Positions 1 to 8,163 of a stretch of 64,000 bases of DNA are shown one piece after another. The DNA is taken from NCBI GenBank assembly GCA_035301285.1, contig DATGUN010000038.1, positions 62,001-126,000 of the forward strand, given 5' to 3'. The position numbers and the translations under genes are program-made. This DNA comes from DATGUN01 sp035301285. GTDB taxonomy: Bacteria; Bacillota; Bacilli; Bacillales; Amphibacillaceae. The number at the start of each line of letters is the position of its first letter. Position 1 is the stretch's first letter. The notes under the pieces are model-generated. The model was not told where the DNA came from and did no database searches. It saw only the letters and a program-made list of their open reading frames with translations.

Positions 1-68
1 ACCCTGTAAGAGGTTTTTTCGACCAAATGGGTGACATGGTTGAACGCTTGTTTCCGCAAAATAAATAA
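1..68 (+). CDS. C-terminal fragment of an unidentified protein (cut by the window edge)
   Basis: Reading frame 3 is open from the window edge to a TAA at 66-68. It encodes about 21 residues, ending in ...VERLFPQNK. A rho-independent terminator follows 15 bases later, which supports this being the true end of a gene. The fragment is too short to assign a family. Confidence 0.5.
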   Translation, partial: PVRGFFDQMGDMVERLFPQNK

Positions 69-82
69 ATCTGATTTCCATA

Positions 83-115
83 CAGGTGCCATGAATTCAA
101 TTGGCACCTGTTTTA
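83..115 (+). terminator. rho-independent terminator of the partial upstream gene
   Basis: Perfect 9-bp stem: CAGGTGCCA at 83-91 pairs with TGGCACCTG at 102-110, followed by TTTTAT. It separates the partial gene from the peptidase at 185. Confidence 0.85.
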
Positions 116-184
116 TAATGCGTTCATTAGCCACTTCATCAATTCCTGTGCTAAAATAAAAAGAAAAGTGTTGGAGGAATTTTT

Positions 185-1552
185 ATGAGTGAACAAGCAT
201 TGACATATTTAAAAGAGAACAGAGAACGCCTTTTGGATAAACTGAATGCATTTTTGCAAATTCCAAGTGTCAGCACGGATAGCATACATAAAAAGGATAT
301 TCATCAAGCGGCAGATTTTTTGGAATCGTATTTAAATAACATTGGGTTTGACAAGGTGGAAAAACAAGATACCGGTGGACACCCGCTAGTATATGCAGAG
401 TACAATCAAGCGGGGGACGAGGCACCGACCGTTCTTCTTTATGGACATTATGATGTTCAGCCGGTTGATCCTATCGAATTATGGGAAAGTGATCCTTTTG
501 AACCTGAAATAAGACATGGACGGTTATATGCACGCGGCTCAAGTGATGATAAAGGACAAGTTTTTATGCACCTAGCCGTTTTTGAGGCTTTCATGGAAAC
601 AGATGGTAAGTTACCGTTGAATGTAAAAGTATGTATCGAAGGTGAAGAGGAAATAGGAAGCGAAAATTTATATCAAGTCCTTCATGACAAAAAAGAACAA
701 TTCAAGGCTGATTTTGCTGTCATTTCCGATTCAGGCATGGTTGCTGATAATCAACCGACCATTCTTTATGGGTTGAAAGGTTTTACCGGTATTGAAGTGA
801 CTGTGAACGGTCCGGATCATGATCTTCATTCAGGAATGTATGGCGGTGCCGTGAAAAACCCTGCTATGGCCTTGGCTCAACTTCTTGCAACAATGAAAAA
901 TGAAGATGAGGTCATAACGGTAGACGGCTTCTACGATAATGTCGAGCCCTTGACGGAAGAAGAGAGGGAGCTCATCAAACAAGTGGATGGGGAAGATTAC
1001 CAAGCATCAACAGGCGTGAAAGAAACGGCATCTGAAAGAGGCTATACAGCTAAAGAACATACCATGGCAAGACCTACATTTGAAGTCAATGGCATGTACG
1101 GTGGTTATCAAGGCGAGGGAACGAAAACCATCATCCCTTCATCTGCAACTGCGAAAATAACGTGTCGGCTTGTTCCTGGACAAAATCCTGACCACATACA
1201 GCAATTGTTAGCAGACCATATCAATCAACATAAACCAGCGGGTGTTACAGTCGATATAAAAAAGGAAAACCTTTCCGCAAAAGCATATAAAGTCGATCCA
1301 AATCATCATTTGATCCAAAAAGCGGCAGAAAGTTACACAAAGGCATTCGGGAAAGAAACGGTATTTGTGCGAATGGGGGGTTCCATTCCTGTCGTTGAAT
1401 GGATGGAGGCTATCTATCAAATGCCCATTGTCCTGCTTGGATTTGGAACACCGGATGACAGACTCCATTCTCCAAATGAAAGTTTTCCGCTTAACAGCTA
1501 TGATAAAGGAATGGAAACATTGGTTCATTATTGGAACAGTGTAAGTGAATAA
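185..1552 (+). CDS. M20 family dipeptidase / metallopeptidase
   Basis: A 455-residue cytoplasmic zinc peptidase of family M20 (carnosinase/PepV/ArgE-like), expected to hydrolyse dipeptides or related amides. Metal-site motifs are in the family order: YGHYDVQP with H88 and D90, GSSDDKGQ around D121-D122, the acidic EGEEEIGS block at 152-159 holding the catalytic base and a metal Glu, D182 in ISDSG, and a C-terminal His at 428 in RLHSPNE. The length fits the CNDP-like subgroup. GGAGG at 173-177 lies seven bases before the ATG. The gene stands alone between terminated units. The substrate cannot be told from sequence; succinyl-diaminopimelate desuccinylase is less likely because the EGEEEIGS and DVQP signatures are those of dipeptidases. 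Confidence 0.88.
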   Translation: MSEQALTYLKENRERLLDKLNAFLQIPSVSTDSIHKKDIHQAADFLESYLNNIGFDKVEKQDTGGHPLVYAEYNQAGDEAPTVLLYGHYDVQPVDPIELWESDPFEPEIRHGRLYARGSSDDKGQVFMHLAVFEAFMETDGKLPLNVKVCIEGEEEIGSENLYQVLHDKKEQFKADFAVISDSGMVADNQPTILYGLKGFTGIEVTVNGPDHDLHSGMYGGAVKNPAMALAQLLATMKNEDEVITVDGFYDNVEPLTEEERELIKQVDGEDYQASTGVKETASERGYTAKEHTMARPTFEVNGMYGGYQGEGTKTIIPSSATAKITCRLVPGQNPDHIQQLLADHINQHKPAGVTVDIKKENLSAKAYKVDPNHHLIQKAAESYTKAFGKETVFVRMGGSIPVVEWMEAIYQMPIVLLGFGTPDDRLHSPNESFPLNSYDKGMETLVHYWNSVSE

Positions 1553-1652
1553 ATAAGGGGCGGGATTTTTTCTTGGGGGACAAGTTCATGTTTCCAGCCT
1601 TGATATATCGGGTATATATAAATTCAAAGCAATTCCGGAGAGGGGGATTATT

Positions 1653-2411
1653 GTGAAATATGCGGTAGTAACCGGTACATCAAGAGGGCTTGGACGATCG
1701 ATTGCCATGTTCTTTTTGGAAGCAGGCATTCATGTCTATGGGCTTTCCAGAAATAAGACGGATGAATTGGCAACCAAAGCCGACGAAAATCATGTCACCT
1801 ACCGGGATTACGTCTGCGATTTGTCAGATATCAATCAAATTGAAACGACCATTGAACAAATGGCACATGATATATATGGAAACAATCCAGAAGCGGTTTA
1901 TTTAGTGAATAATGCGGCGATGCTTGAACCCATTGCCAAGGCGGTAGATCAAAGTCCGGAACAAATATCCAAACATATTCAAGTGAATATTACTGCGCCG
2001 ATGGTATTGACGAACCAATTCTTGAAAAAAGGGTCGGAGACAGATATCCCATTAATTGGAATGATGATTACTTCCGGTGCGGCTAATCGCCCTGTTTATG
2101 GGTGGAGCGCCTATTGTAGCTCTAAGGCAGCTTTGAATATGTACGTTAAAACCGTAGCACTTGAACAAGACCATTTGGGAACAAGTCACCGAGTCATAGC
2201 GTTTAACCCAGGCGTCATGGATACGGAAATGCAAGAAAAAATACGCGCCAGTTCTGAAGAATCGTTCAAGGATGTGAATACATTCCGTGCTTATAAAGAA
2301 GACAATCGTTTATCGGAAGCCGATATGGTAGCCAGTATCATTGTAGATATCATGGGTGACGAAGCAACTATCGAAAATGGTAAAATCTACGATATAAGCG
2401 ACTATAAATAA
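1653..2411 (+). CDS. short-chain dehydrogenase/reductase, YueD/sepiapterin-reductase-like
   Basis: A classical SDR of 252 residues. The NADP(H)-binding glycine motif TGTSRGLG is at 7-14, the NNAA motif at 86-89, and the catalytic residues are S141, Y154 and K158 in the YCSSK box. The proline/glycine turn after the active site (NPGVMDT) is also typical. It resembles B. subtilis YueD, a benzil reductase forming (S)-benzoin, and sepiapterin reductases; the physiological substrate is unknown. The start is GTG at 1653, chosen because AGAGGGGG precedes it at normal spacing and the protein then begins directly with the Rossmann strand. It is monocistronic and ends at a strong terminator. Confidence 0.85.
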   Translation: MKYAVVTGTSRGLGRSIAMFFLEAGIHVYGLSRNKTDELATKADENHVTYRDYVCDLSDINQIETTIEQMAHDIYGNNPEAVYLVNNAAMLEPIAKAVDQSPEQISKHIQVNITAPMVLTNQFLKKGSETDIPLIGMMITSGAANRPVYGWSAYCSSKAALNMYVKTVALEQDHLGTSHRVIAFNPGVMDTEMQEKIRASSEESFKDVNTFRAYKEDNRLSEADMVASIIVDIMGDEATIENGKIYDISDYK

Positions 2412-2440
2412 ATAAAAGGCGATCATACACGTTAAAGGAT

Positions 2441-2484
2441 AAGGCAACATGGACGAGGAGAAATTCCTCTTTCATGTTGCTTTC
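2441..2484 (+). terminator. rho-independent terminator after the SDR gene
   Basis: GCAACATG at 2444-2451 pairs with CATGTTGC at 2473-2480, with an inner GAGGAG/CTCCTC-like extension, followed by TTTCTT. Confidence 0.8.
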
Positions 2485-2596
2485 TTAGTTCTTAATATTC
2501 ATTTTTTCCTTAAATATATGATACACTTTAATTTGGAAATATGTTTTTAAAAGGCAGCAGTATGTTATTAAAAGAGGAAGGTGTATTCTAAAAACC

Positions 2597-3349
2597 ATGA
2601 TTACAAGAAAAAGTAAACGAGAAATAGAACTAATGCAAAAAGCAGGTGATATTCTCGTTCAATGTCATAAAGAAATCAAGAAAATGATCAAACCAGGTAT
2701 AACAACAAAACAAATAGATGAATTCGTGGAAGGCTTCTTGAAATCACATGATGCAACACCTGAGCAAAAGGGCTTCAATGGGTACCCATATGCAATTTGT
2801 GCGTCAATCAACGATGAAATATGCCATGGTTTTCCAAGAGACGAGCAGTTAGTCAATGGAGATATCGTTACGATTGATATGGTTGTTAATTTTAATGGTG
2901 GCCTTGCTGATTCTGCGTGGACATATCCGGTAGGGACCATAGATGATGATGCCAAGAAATTATTGGAAGTAACTGAAACGTCGCTCTATAAAGGGATTGA
3001 ACAAGCCCAATCGGGTAACCGGATCGGAGATATAGGTCATGCCATCCAAACATATGCGGAAGGTGAGGGCCTGGCCGTCGTTAGAGATTTTACCGGGCAT
3101 GGAATCGGACCGACACTTCATGAACCCCCACACATTCCACATTTTGGACTTCCGAATAAGGGCACACGCTTGAAAGAAGGCATGGTTATTACGATTGAGC
3201 CAATGCTGAACGAAGGTAGCTGGAAGAGTATGATGGATGATAACAATTGGACAGCGCGCACGATCGACAAGGGACGTTCTGCACAGTATGAACACACGAT
3301 CGTCATTACAAAAGATGGTCCGATTATAACGACTGAACAAGATAGGTGA
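2597..3349 (+). CDS. yflG: type I methionine aminopeptidase (second-copy, YflG-like)
   Basis: Removes the initiator methionine from nascent proteins in the cytosol. All five metal ligands of the pita-bread fold are present: D94, D105, H168, E201 and E232. The auxiliary histidines H77 and H175 are present too. The 250-residue length matches type Ia enzymes with no extra N-terminal zinc finger. It does not sit in a ribosomal-protein operon with secY and adk, where the housekeeping map normally lies, so it is most likely the stand-alone paralogue called YflG in B. subtilis. The ribosome-binding site AGAGGAAGGTG lies unusually far (about 10-15 bases) from the ATG, but no better in-frame start exists. 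Confidence 0.88.
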   Translation: MITRKSKREIELMQKAGDILVQCHKEIKKMIKPGITTKQIDEFVEGFLKSHDATPEQKGFNGYPYAICASINDEICHGFPRDEQLVNGDIVTIDMVVNFNGGLADSAWTYPVGTIDDDAKKLLEVTETSLYKGIEQAQSGNRIGDIGHAIQTYAEGEGLAVVRDFTGHGIGPTLHEPPHIPHFGLPNKGTRLKEGMVITIEPMLNEGSWKSMMDDNNWTARTIDKGRSAQYEHTIVITKDGPIITTEQDR

Positions 3350-3419
3350 AGTCTTAATAAGGCTCATCATCGATATGATGAATCCGTAAACATATCAAAA
3401 GATAGATAGAGGTGTGTAT

Positions 3420-4145
3420 ATGGTTCAAACAGGAGCAATCAAAAATGATCATCAGTCTATGCAGATGTTAAAACAGGGGATTTCAGCCGGATTACCGATC
3501 ATGCTTGGATACCTGCCCATTGCCATAACATATGGTGTATTGGCGAAACAGACAGGTTTATCATTATTGGAAATTACCATGATGAGTGTTTTTGTTTTTG
3601 CGGGTGCCAGTCAATTCATGGCAGTCAATATGATTGCGGTTGGATCAGGCGTGATGGAAATCGTAATTGCTACTTTTGTCCTGAATTTCCGTCATTTCGT
3701 GATGAGTCTTTCTTTTATGAATCGTTTACGCCATGTACCCATCGCAAAAAAAGCGTTTCTGTCTTTGGGTTTGACAGATGAAACTTTTGCCGTATCCGCT
3801 TTGAATCCGGAAAAATCGGATGAGAAGAAAGGAATCTTATTTTATGCTGGCCTAATACTGACAGCTTACATATCTTGGATAGCCGGGTCGTTATTGGGTG
3901 GGATGTTAGGTGAAGTCATTCCGGATACATTAAGTCAAAGCATGGGGATTGCGCTTTATGCCATGTTTATCGGATTATTGATTCCATCTGTTAAAAAAGA
4001 ATGGCGCATTGCTCTGATAGCCTTATTGGCGATGCTTATAAATGGATTGATGGGACGATTCATGAGTGAGGGATGGGCCATTGTTTGCGGGACGGTTTTA
4101 GGTGGTCTGAGCGGAGTGTTTTTCTTGAAGGAGGATGCACGATGA
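3420..4145 (+). CDS. azlC: AzlC, large subunit of a branched-chain amino acid exporter
   Basis: AzlC-family membrane protein of about 241 residues that, with AzlD, exports branched-chain amino acids or their analogues (AzlCD in B. subtilis confers 4-azaleucine resistance). Hydrophobic segments recur along the chain. The family signature is the early GISAGLPIMLGYLPIAITYG stretch followed by FAGASQFMAV and LNFRHFVMSLSF. ATG at 3420 is preferred over the in-frame GTG at 3414 because GAGGTG lies 6-7 bases before the ATG and overlaps the GTG. The stop codon overlaps the azlD start (ATGA), so the two are translationally coupled. No azlB-like Lrp regulator is adjacent. Confidence 0.9.
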   Translation: MVQTGAIKNDHQSMQMLKQGISAGLPIMLGYLPIAITYGVLAKQTGLSLLEITMMSVFVFAGASQFMAVNMIAVGSGVMEIVIATFVLNFRHFVMSLSFMNRLRHVPIAKKAFLSLGLTDETFAVSALNPEKSDEKKGILFYAGLILTAYISWIAGSLLGGMLGEVIPDTLSQSMGIALYAMFIGLLIPSVKKEWRIALIALLAMLINGLMGRFMSEGWAIVCGTVLGGLSGVFFLKEDAR

Positions 4146-4435
4146 TATTTCTGGTTATTATTGGCATGGCAATCGTCACGATGATACCGAGAATGATTCC
4201 TGTGTTCTTTGTCGATAAATTGATATTTCGGGACTGGGTGAATCGTTGGTTGAATGCGATTCCTTACGCTGCACTTGGAGCATTGATTTTTCCTGGGATA
4301 TTGAGCGTCAAACCCGATCAACCATACATTGGTCTTGCAGGCGGTGTTGTAGCCATTTTGCTTGCATATGTAGGACTGAATGTTATTTTGGTTGTCATCG
4401 GTGCCATATTCACCGTTTTTCTTTTGTCACTATAA
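4142..4435 (+). CDS. azlD: AzlD, small subunit of the branched-chain amino acid exporter
   Basis: A 97-residue protein with three to four hydrophobic helices, typical of AzlD, the small partner needed for AzlC export activity. The start ATG at 4142 overlaps the azlC stop in ATGA, and AAGGAGG lies just upstream inside azlC. The opening MIFLVIIGMAIVTMIPRMIP and the internal RWLNAIPYAALGAL match the family. The longer open frame beginning at 4073 is only read-through inside azlC. Confidence 0.88.
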   Translation: MIFLVIIGMAIVTMIPRMIPVFFVDKLIFRDWVNRWLNAIPYAALGALIFPGILSVKPDQPYIGLAGGVVAILLAYVGLNVILVVIGAIFTVFLLSL

Positions 4436-4462
4436 TGATTGATATAACAGGAGGGGATATGA

Positions 4463-4990
4463 ATGTTTTCGATTCGTAAAGCATGTTTAGAAGATGCTGA
4501 GGTCATTGCAAATATCCACGTCATGAGCTGGAAAAGTACATACGTTGATTTGTTGGACGAGAAAGACTTATCGAACATGACGTTCGATAATAGAAAAACA
4601 CTGTGGGAAACAATACTTCGAATGAAAAGGAAAGATCAATGTACGTTTGTTATTTATAATGAAGAACACATTGTCGGATTTATTTCAGGTGGACCAGAAC
4701 GGACGAAGCGGTTCAATTACGATTCTGAGATTTATACGATTTATCTGTTGCCTGATTATCAAAGACAAGGCCTTGGTGCAAGGCTTCTACGGGTGTTTGG
4801 GGAAGAAATGAAACGCCAGGGATATCAATCACTTCTTGTATGGATCTTGAAGAAAAATCCATCTAGCCGATTTTATGAACGATACCAAGCAAAACCCGTT
4901 GGTGAAGTGGAAACATCCATCGGTGAAGGAACATATCAAGAAACAGCATATGGATGGGAAGATATCGATGAGTTGTTAGCGATGTTGTAA
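4463..4990 (+). CDS. GNAT family N-acetyltransferase
   Basis: A 175-residue single-domain acetyltransferase using acetyl-CoA. The pyrophosphate-binding loop of motif A is visible as YQRQGLGARLL, preceded by the strand IYTIYLLPDY; the later ILKKNPSSRFYERY stretch is the usual motif B segment. The N-terminal FSIRKACLEDAEVIANIHVMSW is a standard GNAT opening. AGGAGGGGAT precedes the ATG. It lies 27 bases after azlD and may be cotranscribed. The substrate (small molecule or protein N-terminus) cannot be inferred. Confidence 0.85.
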   Translation: MFSIRKACLEDAEVIANIHVMSWKSTYVDLLDEKDLSNMTFDNRKTLWETILRMKRKDQCTFVIYNEEHIVGFISGGPERTKRFNYDSEIYTIYLLPDYQRQGLGARLLRVFGEEMKRQGYQSLLVWILKKNPSSRFYERYQAKPVGEVETSIGEGTYQETAYGWEDIDELLAML

Positions 4991-5127
4991 GCGTTTTATA
5001 TATGTTGGCTGAAGAAGGAAACGTCATCTTATTAGGGTACGATGCTATTTTTTACCGGAATAAAATGCAGCCCCAATGCGAATAGTAAATAAACGGAATC
5101 ATTCTAATAAAAGGGGCTGACGTTTTC

Positions 5128-6345
5128 GTGGAGACCAACACTGAAAATACGGGAGAATTAGAACAAAAAAGAAGATGGATCATTTTATCTCTTGCTTCAA
5201 TCCCGCTCATCATGACACTGGGAAATTCGATGCTTATCCCAATTTTACCGGTTATGGAGCGTACATTGCATATTACCAAGCTGGAATCCAGTTATATCAT
5301 TACCGTTTTTTCAGTTGTAGCAATTATTTTCATTCCGATTGCCGGCTATTTATCAGATCAATTCGGCAGGAAAACGGTGATTCTCCCTTCATTGATCATT
5401 ACCGGCATAGGTGGACTCATTGCAGGATGGGCATCATGGAAAATGGAAAATCCCTATCCGTTCATTTTGGTTGGGCGCATATTACAGGGGATAGGGGCGT
5501 CTGGCGCTTTTCCAGTTGTATTGCCTTTAGTCGGTGATATTTTTCAGGATGATAAACTTGCAAGCAAAACATTGGGTGTTGTCGAAACATCGAACACAAT
5601 CGGTAAAGTATTAAGCCCCATCCTCGGGGCTGCGCTAGCGGCAATCGTTTGGTTCATGCCTTTTTTTTCAATCCCGGTATTTTGCTTGATATCGGCTTGT
5701 TTGGTCGGATTTTTGATAGAGAAAAAAGAAGGCGGAGAAGAACGGACAAATGTTGGAGAATATATCCAATTGATCAAAGATGTATTTAAGGAACACCGTA
5801 CATGGTTGGTGGCTATTTTTATCATTGGTGCCATTTTAATGTTCATGTTATTCGGATTTTTATTTTATCTATCCAGCATATTAGAAGAAACATTTGGCTA
5901 TAAGGGGATCTGGAAAGGCGTCTTATTGGGGATTCCTTTATTGGCACTGTCCGTTGCATCTTATGTTTCGGGTAAGTTGATAAAAGACAGGCTGAAAGTG
6001 ATGAAGTGGGTCACTTTTTCAGGTATTTTACTGAGTGGCTTATCGGTATTGGTTATTCCTTTTATGAATCATCCTATATATTTATTAAGTATATTTTTTG
6101 TTTGCGGGACGGGTATAGGAATGTCTTTACCTTCTTTGGATGCGCTTATTACAAATACATTGGATAAAAAGGTGAGCGGCGTCATTACATCGATATATAG
6201 TGCAATGCGTTTCATCGGCGTCGCTGCAGGGCCGCCTGTCATTGCTTTATTGATGAAACAACATATCAGTTGGATGGTTATCTTGTTAACCCTTGTTGCC
6301 CTGGGAGCAGGATTGCTTGCTTATAAAAGCATCAATCCCGAATGA
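5128..6345 (+). CDS. MFS transporter, drug:H+ antiporter type
   Basis: A 405-residue protein with about 12 hydrophobic helices. MFS motif A appears between helices 2 and 3 as GYLSDQFGRKTV. A motif-C-like glycine/proline stretch, GIGASGAFPVVLPLVGD, marks antiporters. A charged central loop around EKKEGGEERTN separates the two six-helix halves. The start is GTG at 5128. The Shine-Dalgarno is AAGGGGCTG at 5111, somewhat far upstream. It likely exports a toxic compound or metabolite, but substrate and regulator are not evident. It is monocistronic. Confidence 0.85.
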   Translation: METNTENTGELEQKRRWIILSLASIPLIMTLGNSMLIPILPVMERTLHITKLESSYIITVFSVVAIIFIPIAGYLSDQFGRKTVILPSLIITGIGGLIAGWASWKMENPYPFILVGRILQGIGASGAFPVVLPLVGDIFQDDKLASKTLGVVETSNTIGKVLSPILGAALAAIVWFMPFFSIPVFCLISACLVGFLIEKKEGGEERTNVGEYIQLIKDVFKEHRTWLVAIFIIGAILMFMLFGFLFYLSSILEETFGYKGIWKGVLLGIPLLALSVASYVSGKLIKDRLKVMKWVTFSGILLSGLSVLVIPFMNHPIYLLSIFFVCGTGIGMSLPSLDALITNTLDKKVSGVITSIYSAMRFIGVAAGPPVIALLMKQHISWMVILLTLVALGAGLLAYKSINPE

Positions 6346-6479
6346 AGCTACAGAAGACTAGAATTGATGGATTGTGTCTTTTTATCCTTAAGAACGGATA
6401 GTTGCCCACACTTCATAGAGGAATAGTGAACATTAAACGGGGATCATTGTGGAGAATAATATGGCTTCCTGCGCTCCTT

Positions 6480-6536
6480 GCCGGTGAGCGGATCCTCCCG
6501 GCTAATAAACAAGGGAATCCTTCATTTCCCGTTTCT
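6480..6536 (+). terminator. weak tandem hairpins downstream of the MFS gene
   Basis: GCCGG at 6480-6484 can pair with CCGGC at 6498-6502, and GGGAA at 6513-6517 with TTCCC at 6526-6530, followed by GTTTCTT. Both stems are short, so this is a tentative terminator. The rest of 6346-6633 shows no gene. Confidence 0.35.
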
Positions 6537-6633
6537 TAATTTTTTCTTTATAAAAAGATTGCCATCACTTTTTCATTGCTATTATTCAAAACATTTAGGA
6601 TAATGGAAGAAAGGGAAAAGGGAGAGATTTTCC

Positions 6634-6867
6634 ATGACACATAAACAAATCGTATTTCGATATTATCGCTATTATGGAAAGCCGAACAACGCAAAACGGG
6701 ATCTCCCGTATGAAATAAAAATGACCTCAAGGCTCTTGTTGGATGCGTTATGCTTTGAGTGGGACAAGAAAACACTGATGGCCGCAATTGATGATGCCCT
6801 GCAAGCAAATAATGAGGCAGCATTTAAACAGTTAAGTGAACACTACAGACAATTTATATGGGAGTAA
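6634..6867 (+). CDS. IDEAL-domain small protein
   Basis: A 77-residue soluble protein. Residues about 30-75 match the IDEAL domain seen in many short Bacillaceae proteins and at the end of YpiB/YozD-type proteins: LLLDALCFEWDKK, then IDDALQANNEAAF and LSEHYRQF. The biochemical role of the domain is not established; it is thought to mediate protein-protein contacts. AAAGGGAGAG precedes the ATG. It has its own terminator. Confidence 0.72.
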   Translation: MTHKQIVFRYYRYYGKPNNAKRDLPYEIKMTSRLLLDALCFEWDKKTLMAAIDDALQANNEAAFKQLSEHYRQFIWE

Positions 6868-6900
6868 GCCTTTTCCTACCTTTGAAAAGGCTATTTTAAA
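6867..6900 (+). terminator. rho-independent terminator of the IDEAL-domain gene
   Basis: AGCCTTTTC at 6867-6875 pairs with GAAAAGGCT at 6884-6892, followed by ATTTTAAA. Confidence 0.8.
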
Positions 6901-6977
6901 TGGGAAGCGTCGATTGTATCCTATAAGGAACAAAGAAGGCTCTGTGGTGCAATCGAAAAATGATTTTCACATGATAA

Positions 6978-7010
6978 ACGGCCAATCCGTATGATCTCGG
7001 TTTGGCCGCC
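6978..7010 (-). terminator. hairpin ending the zinc-dependent phospholipase-C-like gene
   Basis: CGGCCAA at 6979-6985 pairs with TTGGCCG at 7002-7008, just downstream of the minus-strand stop codon. The T-rich tail on the minus strand is short. Confidence 0.6.
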
Positions 7011-7012
7011 TA

Positions 7013-7924
7013 TCAGATGATGGGATCACTATACTTATTTTCGAGATGCAGTGATAAGGGTTTTCCTGTGTCATAGGAAATGTTACCGAGTAAGTCAGCG
7101 ATGTCTGTGAGTATATCTTGTTCTTGATGCCAATATCTTATCACTTCGGAAAGAATCGTTATTCCTTCAATGCGCCCTTCATTATATAGATCCACAAAGC
7201 TTTTGTTGCAGGGTTCATTTGTTGCTGGGTGATACCAAGTTGTGTGGCTCATATTTAAATAATCGACATCATTTTTGATAGGACGATGCGAGTAAGCGGA
7301 GATCAGTGATTTTAATACGACATTTTTCCATCCGTATGGATCGGAAAGGATTTTCAGGGCCCGTTTCATATCTTTATAGGCTTTTTGTATATAACTGGGT
7401 GTTTTGAAAGTGATCTCTGGGAAGTGGGTCTTAATCGCTTCATGCAAGAGCTGTGTCACTTCTTTTTGAATAGAAAAACCGACATTGATTTCTTTATGGA
7501 CGGGCACCTTCCATGTTTTTAGGCTATGGTATTTGACCATCATGATTGTATCAATGAACACTTCAAGTTTCTGATGATCATTTCCTTTATATCCTGCTCT
7601 GTAGTGAATGTATGGGTGTGCATGTCGATCCAAAATATGATGTGTGATAAAACCGAATACATAGGCCTGCACAATGGGATGACTATCTTTGGCACGTTCA
7701 ATCAATTCCATTAGGAATGGGCCGCATTTTTTTGTGTGAATCAATGTTCCGATTTCATTTGCTTGAGATTCTTTCATCCACGGCCAGAAATTATAATAAA
7801 AAAATGGGTCGGGTCCTTGTGCTCCCAGCTTCATATAAGGCTCATATCGGGTATATCGATTCGGGGCTTCAACTGCATCAATGATATCTTCACAAAAAAG
7901 CATATGTGTCCAAATGTTCGGCAT
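7013..7924 (-). CDS. zinc-dependent phospholipase C domain protein
   Basis: A roughly 303-residue all-helical protein of the zinc-dependent phospholipase C / S1-P1 nuclease-like family. The histidine/aspartate-rich motifs that build the metal site are visible: an N-terminal MPNIWTHMLFCEDI with a conserved His, QGPDPFFYYNF, and the dense FITHHILDRHAHPYIHYRAG cluster. It lacks a signal peptide, so it is probably cytoplasmic and its substrate is unknown; in many Firmicutes this family is annotated only as hydrolase. Translation likely begins at the ATG at 7922-7924, because AAAGGATG lies at correct spacing and contains the alternative ATG at 7931-7933. It is flanked by terminators and stands alone. 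Confidence 0.75.
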   Translation of the reverse strand: MPNIWTHMLFCEDIIDAVEAPNRYTRYEPYMKLGAQGPDPFFYYNFWPWMKESQANEIGTLIHTKKCGPFLMELIERAKDSHPIVQAYVFGFITHHILDRHAHPYIHYRAGYKGNDHQKLEVFIDTIMMVKYHSLKTWKVPVHKEINVGFSIQKEVTQLLHEAIKTHFPEITFKTPSYIQKAYKDMKRALKILSDPYGWKNVVLKSLISAYSHRPIKNDVDYLNMSHTTWYHPATNEPCNKSFVDLYNEGRIEGITILSEVIRYWHQEQDILTDIADLLGNISYDTGKPLSLHLENKYSDPII

Positions 7925-8163
7925 ATAAAACATCCTTTACGTTGGTGTGCTATTGAATAGTATAAAGGAAATCGATTGCCTGTAGGTCAAAAGACATTGG
8001 GACAATTTTGTGTCAATATGGTTTCGTTGATAAAATTGTAACAAATAACTGTAGATAATGGATGCGTAAAAATAAAGACATAGAAAAGTGAAGTTTATTT
8101 GTTTCTCGTGAAAATTTGTTACAATAGATATGGTACATAAAGCATTTATAAGGAGGAAATGAC

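Noticed and set aside
2960..3370. 136-codon frame antisense to the methionine aminopeptidase gene
   Set aside because: Overlaps a gene with all catalytic residues conserved; no family similarity.
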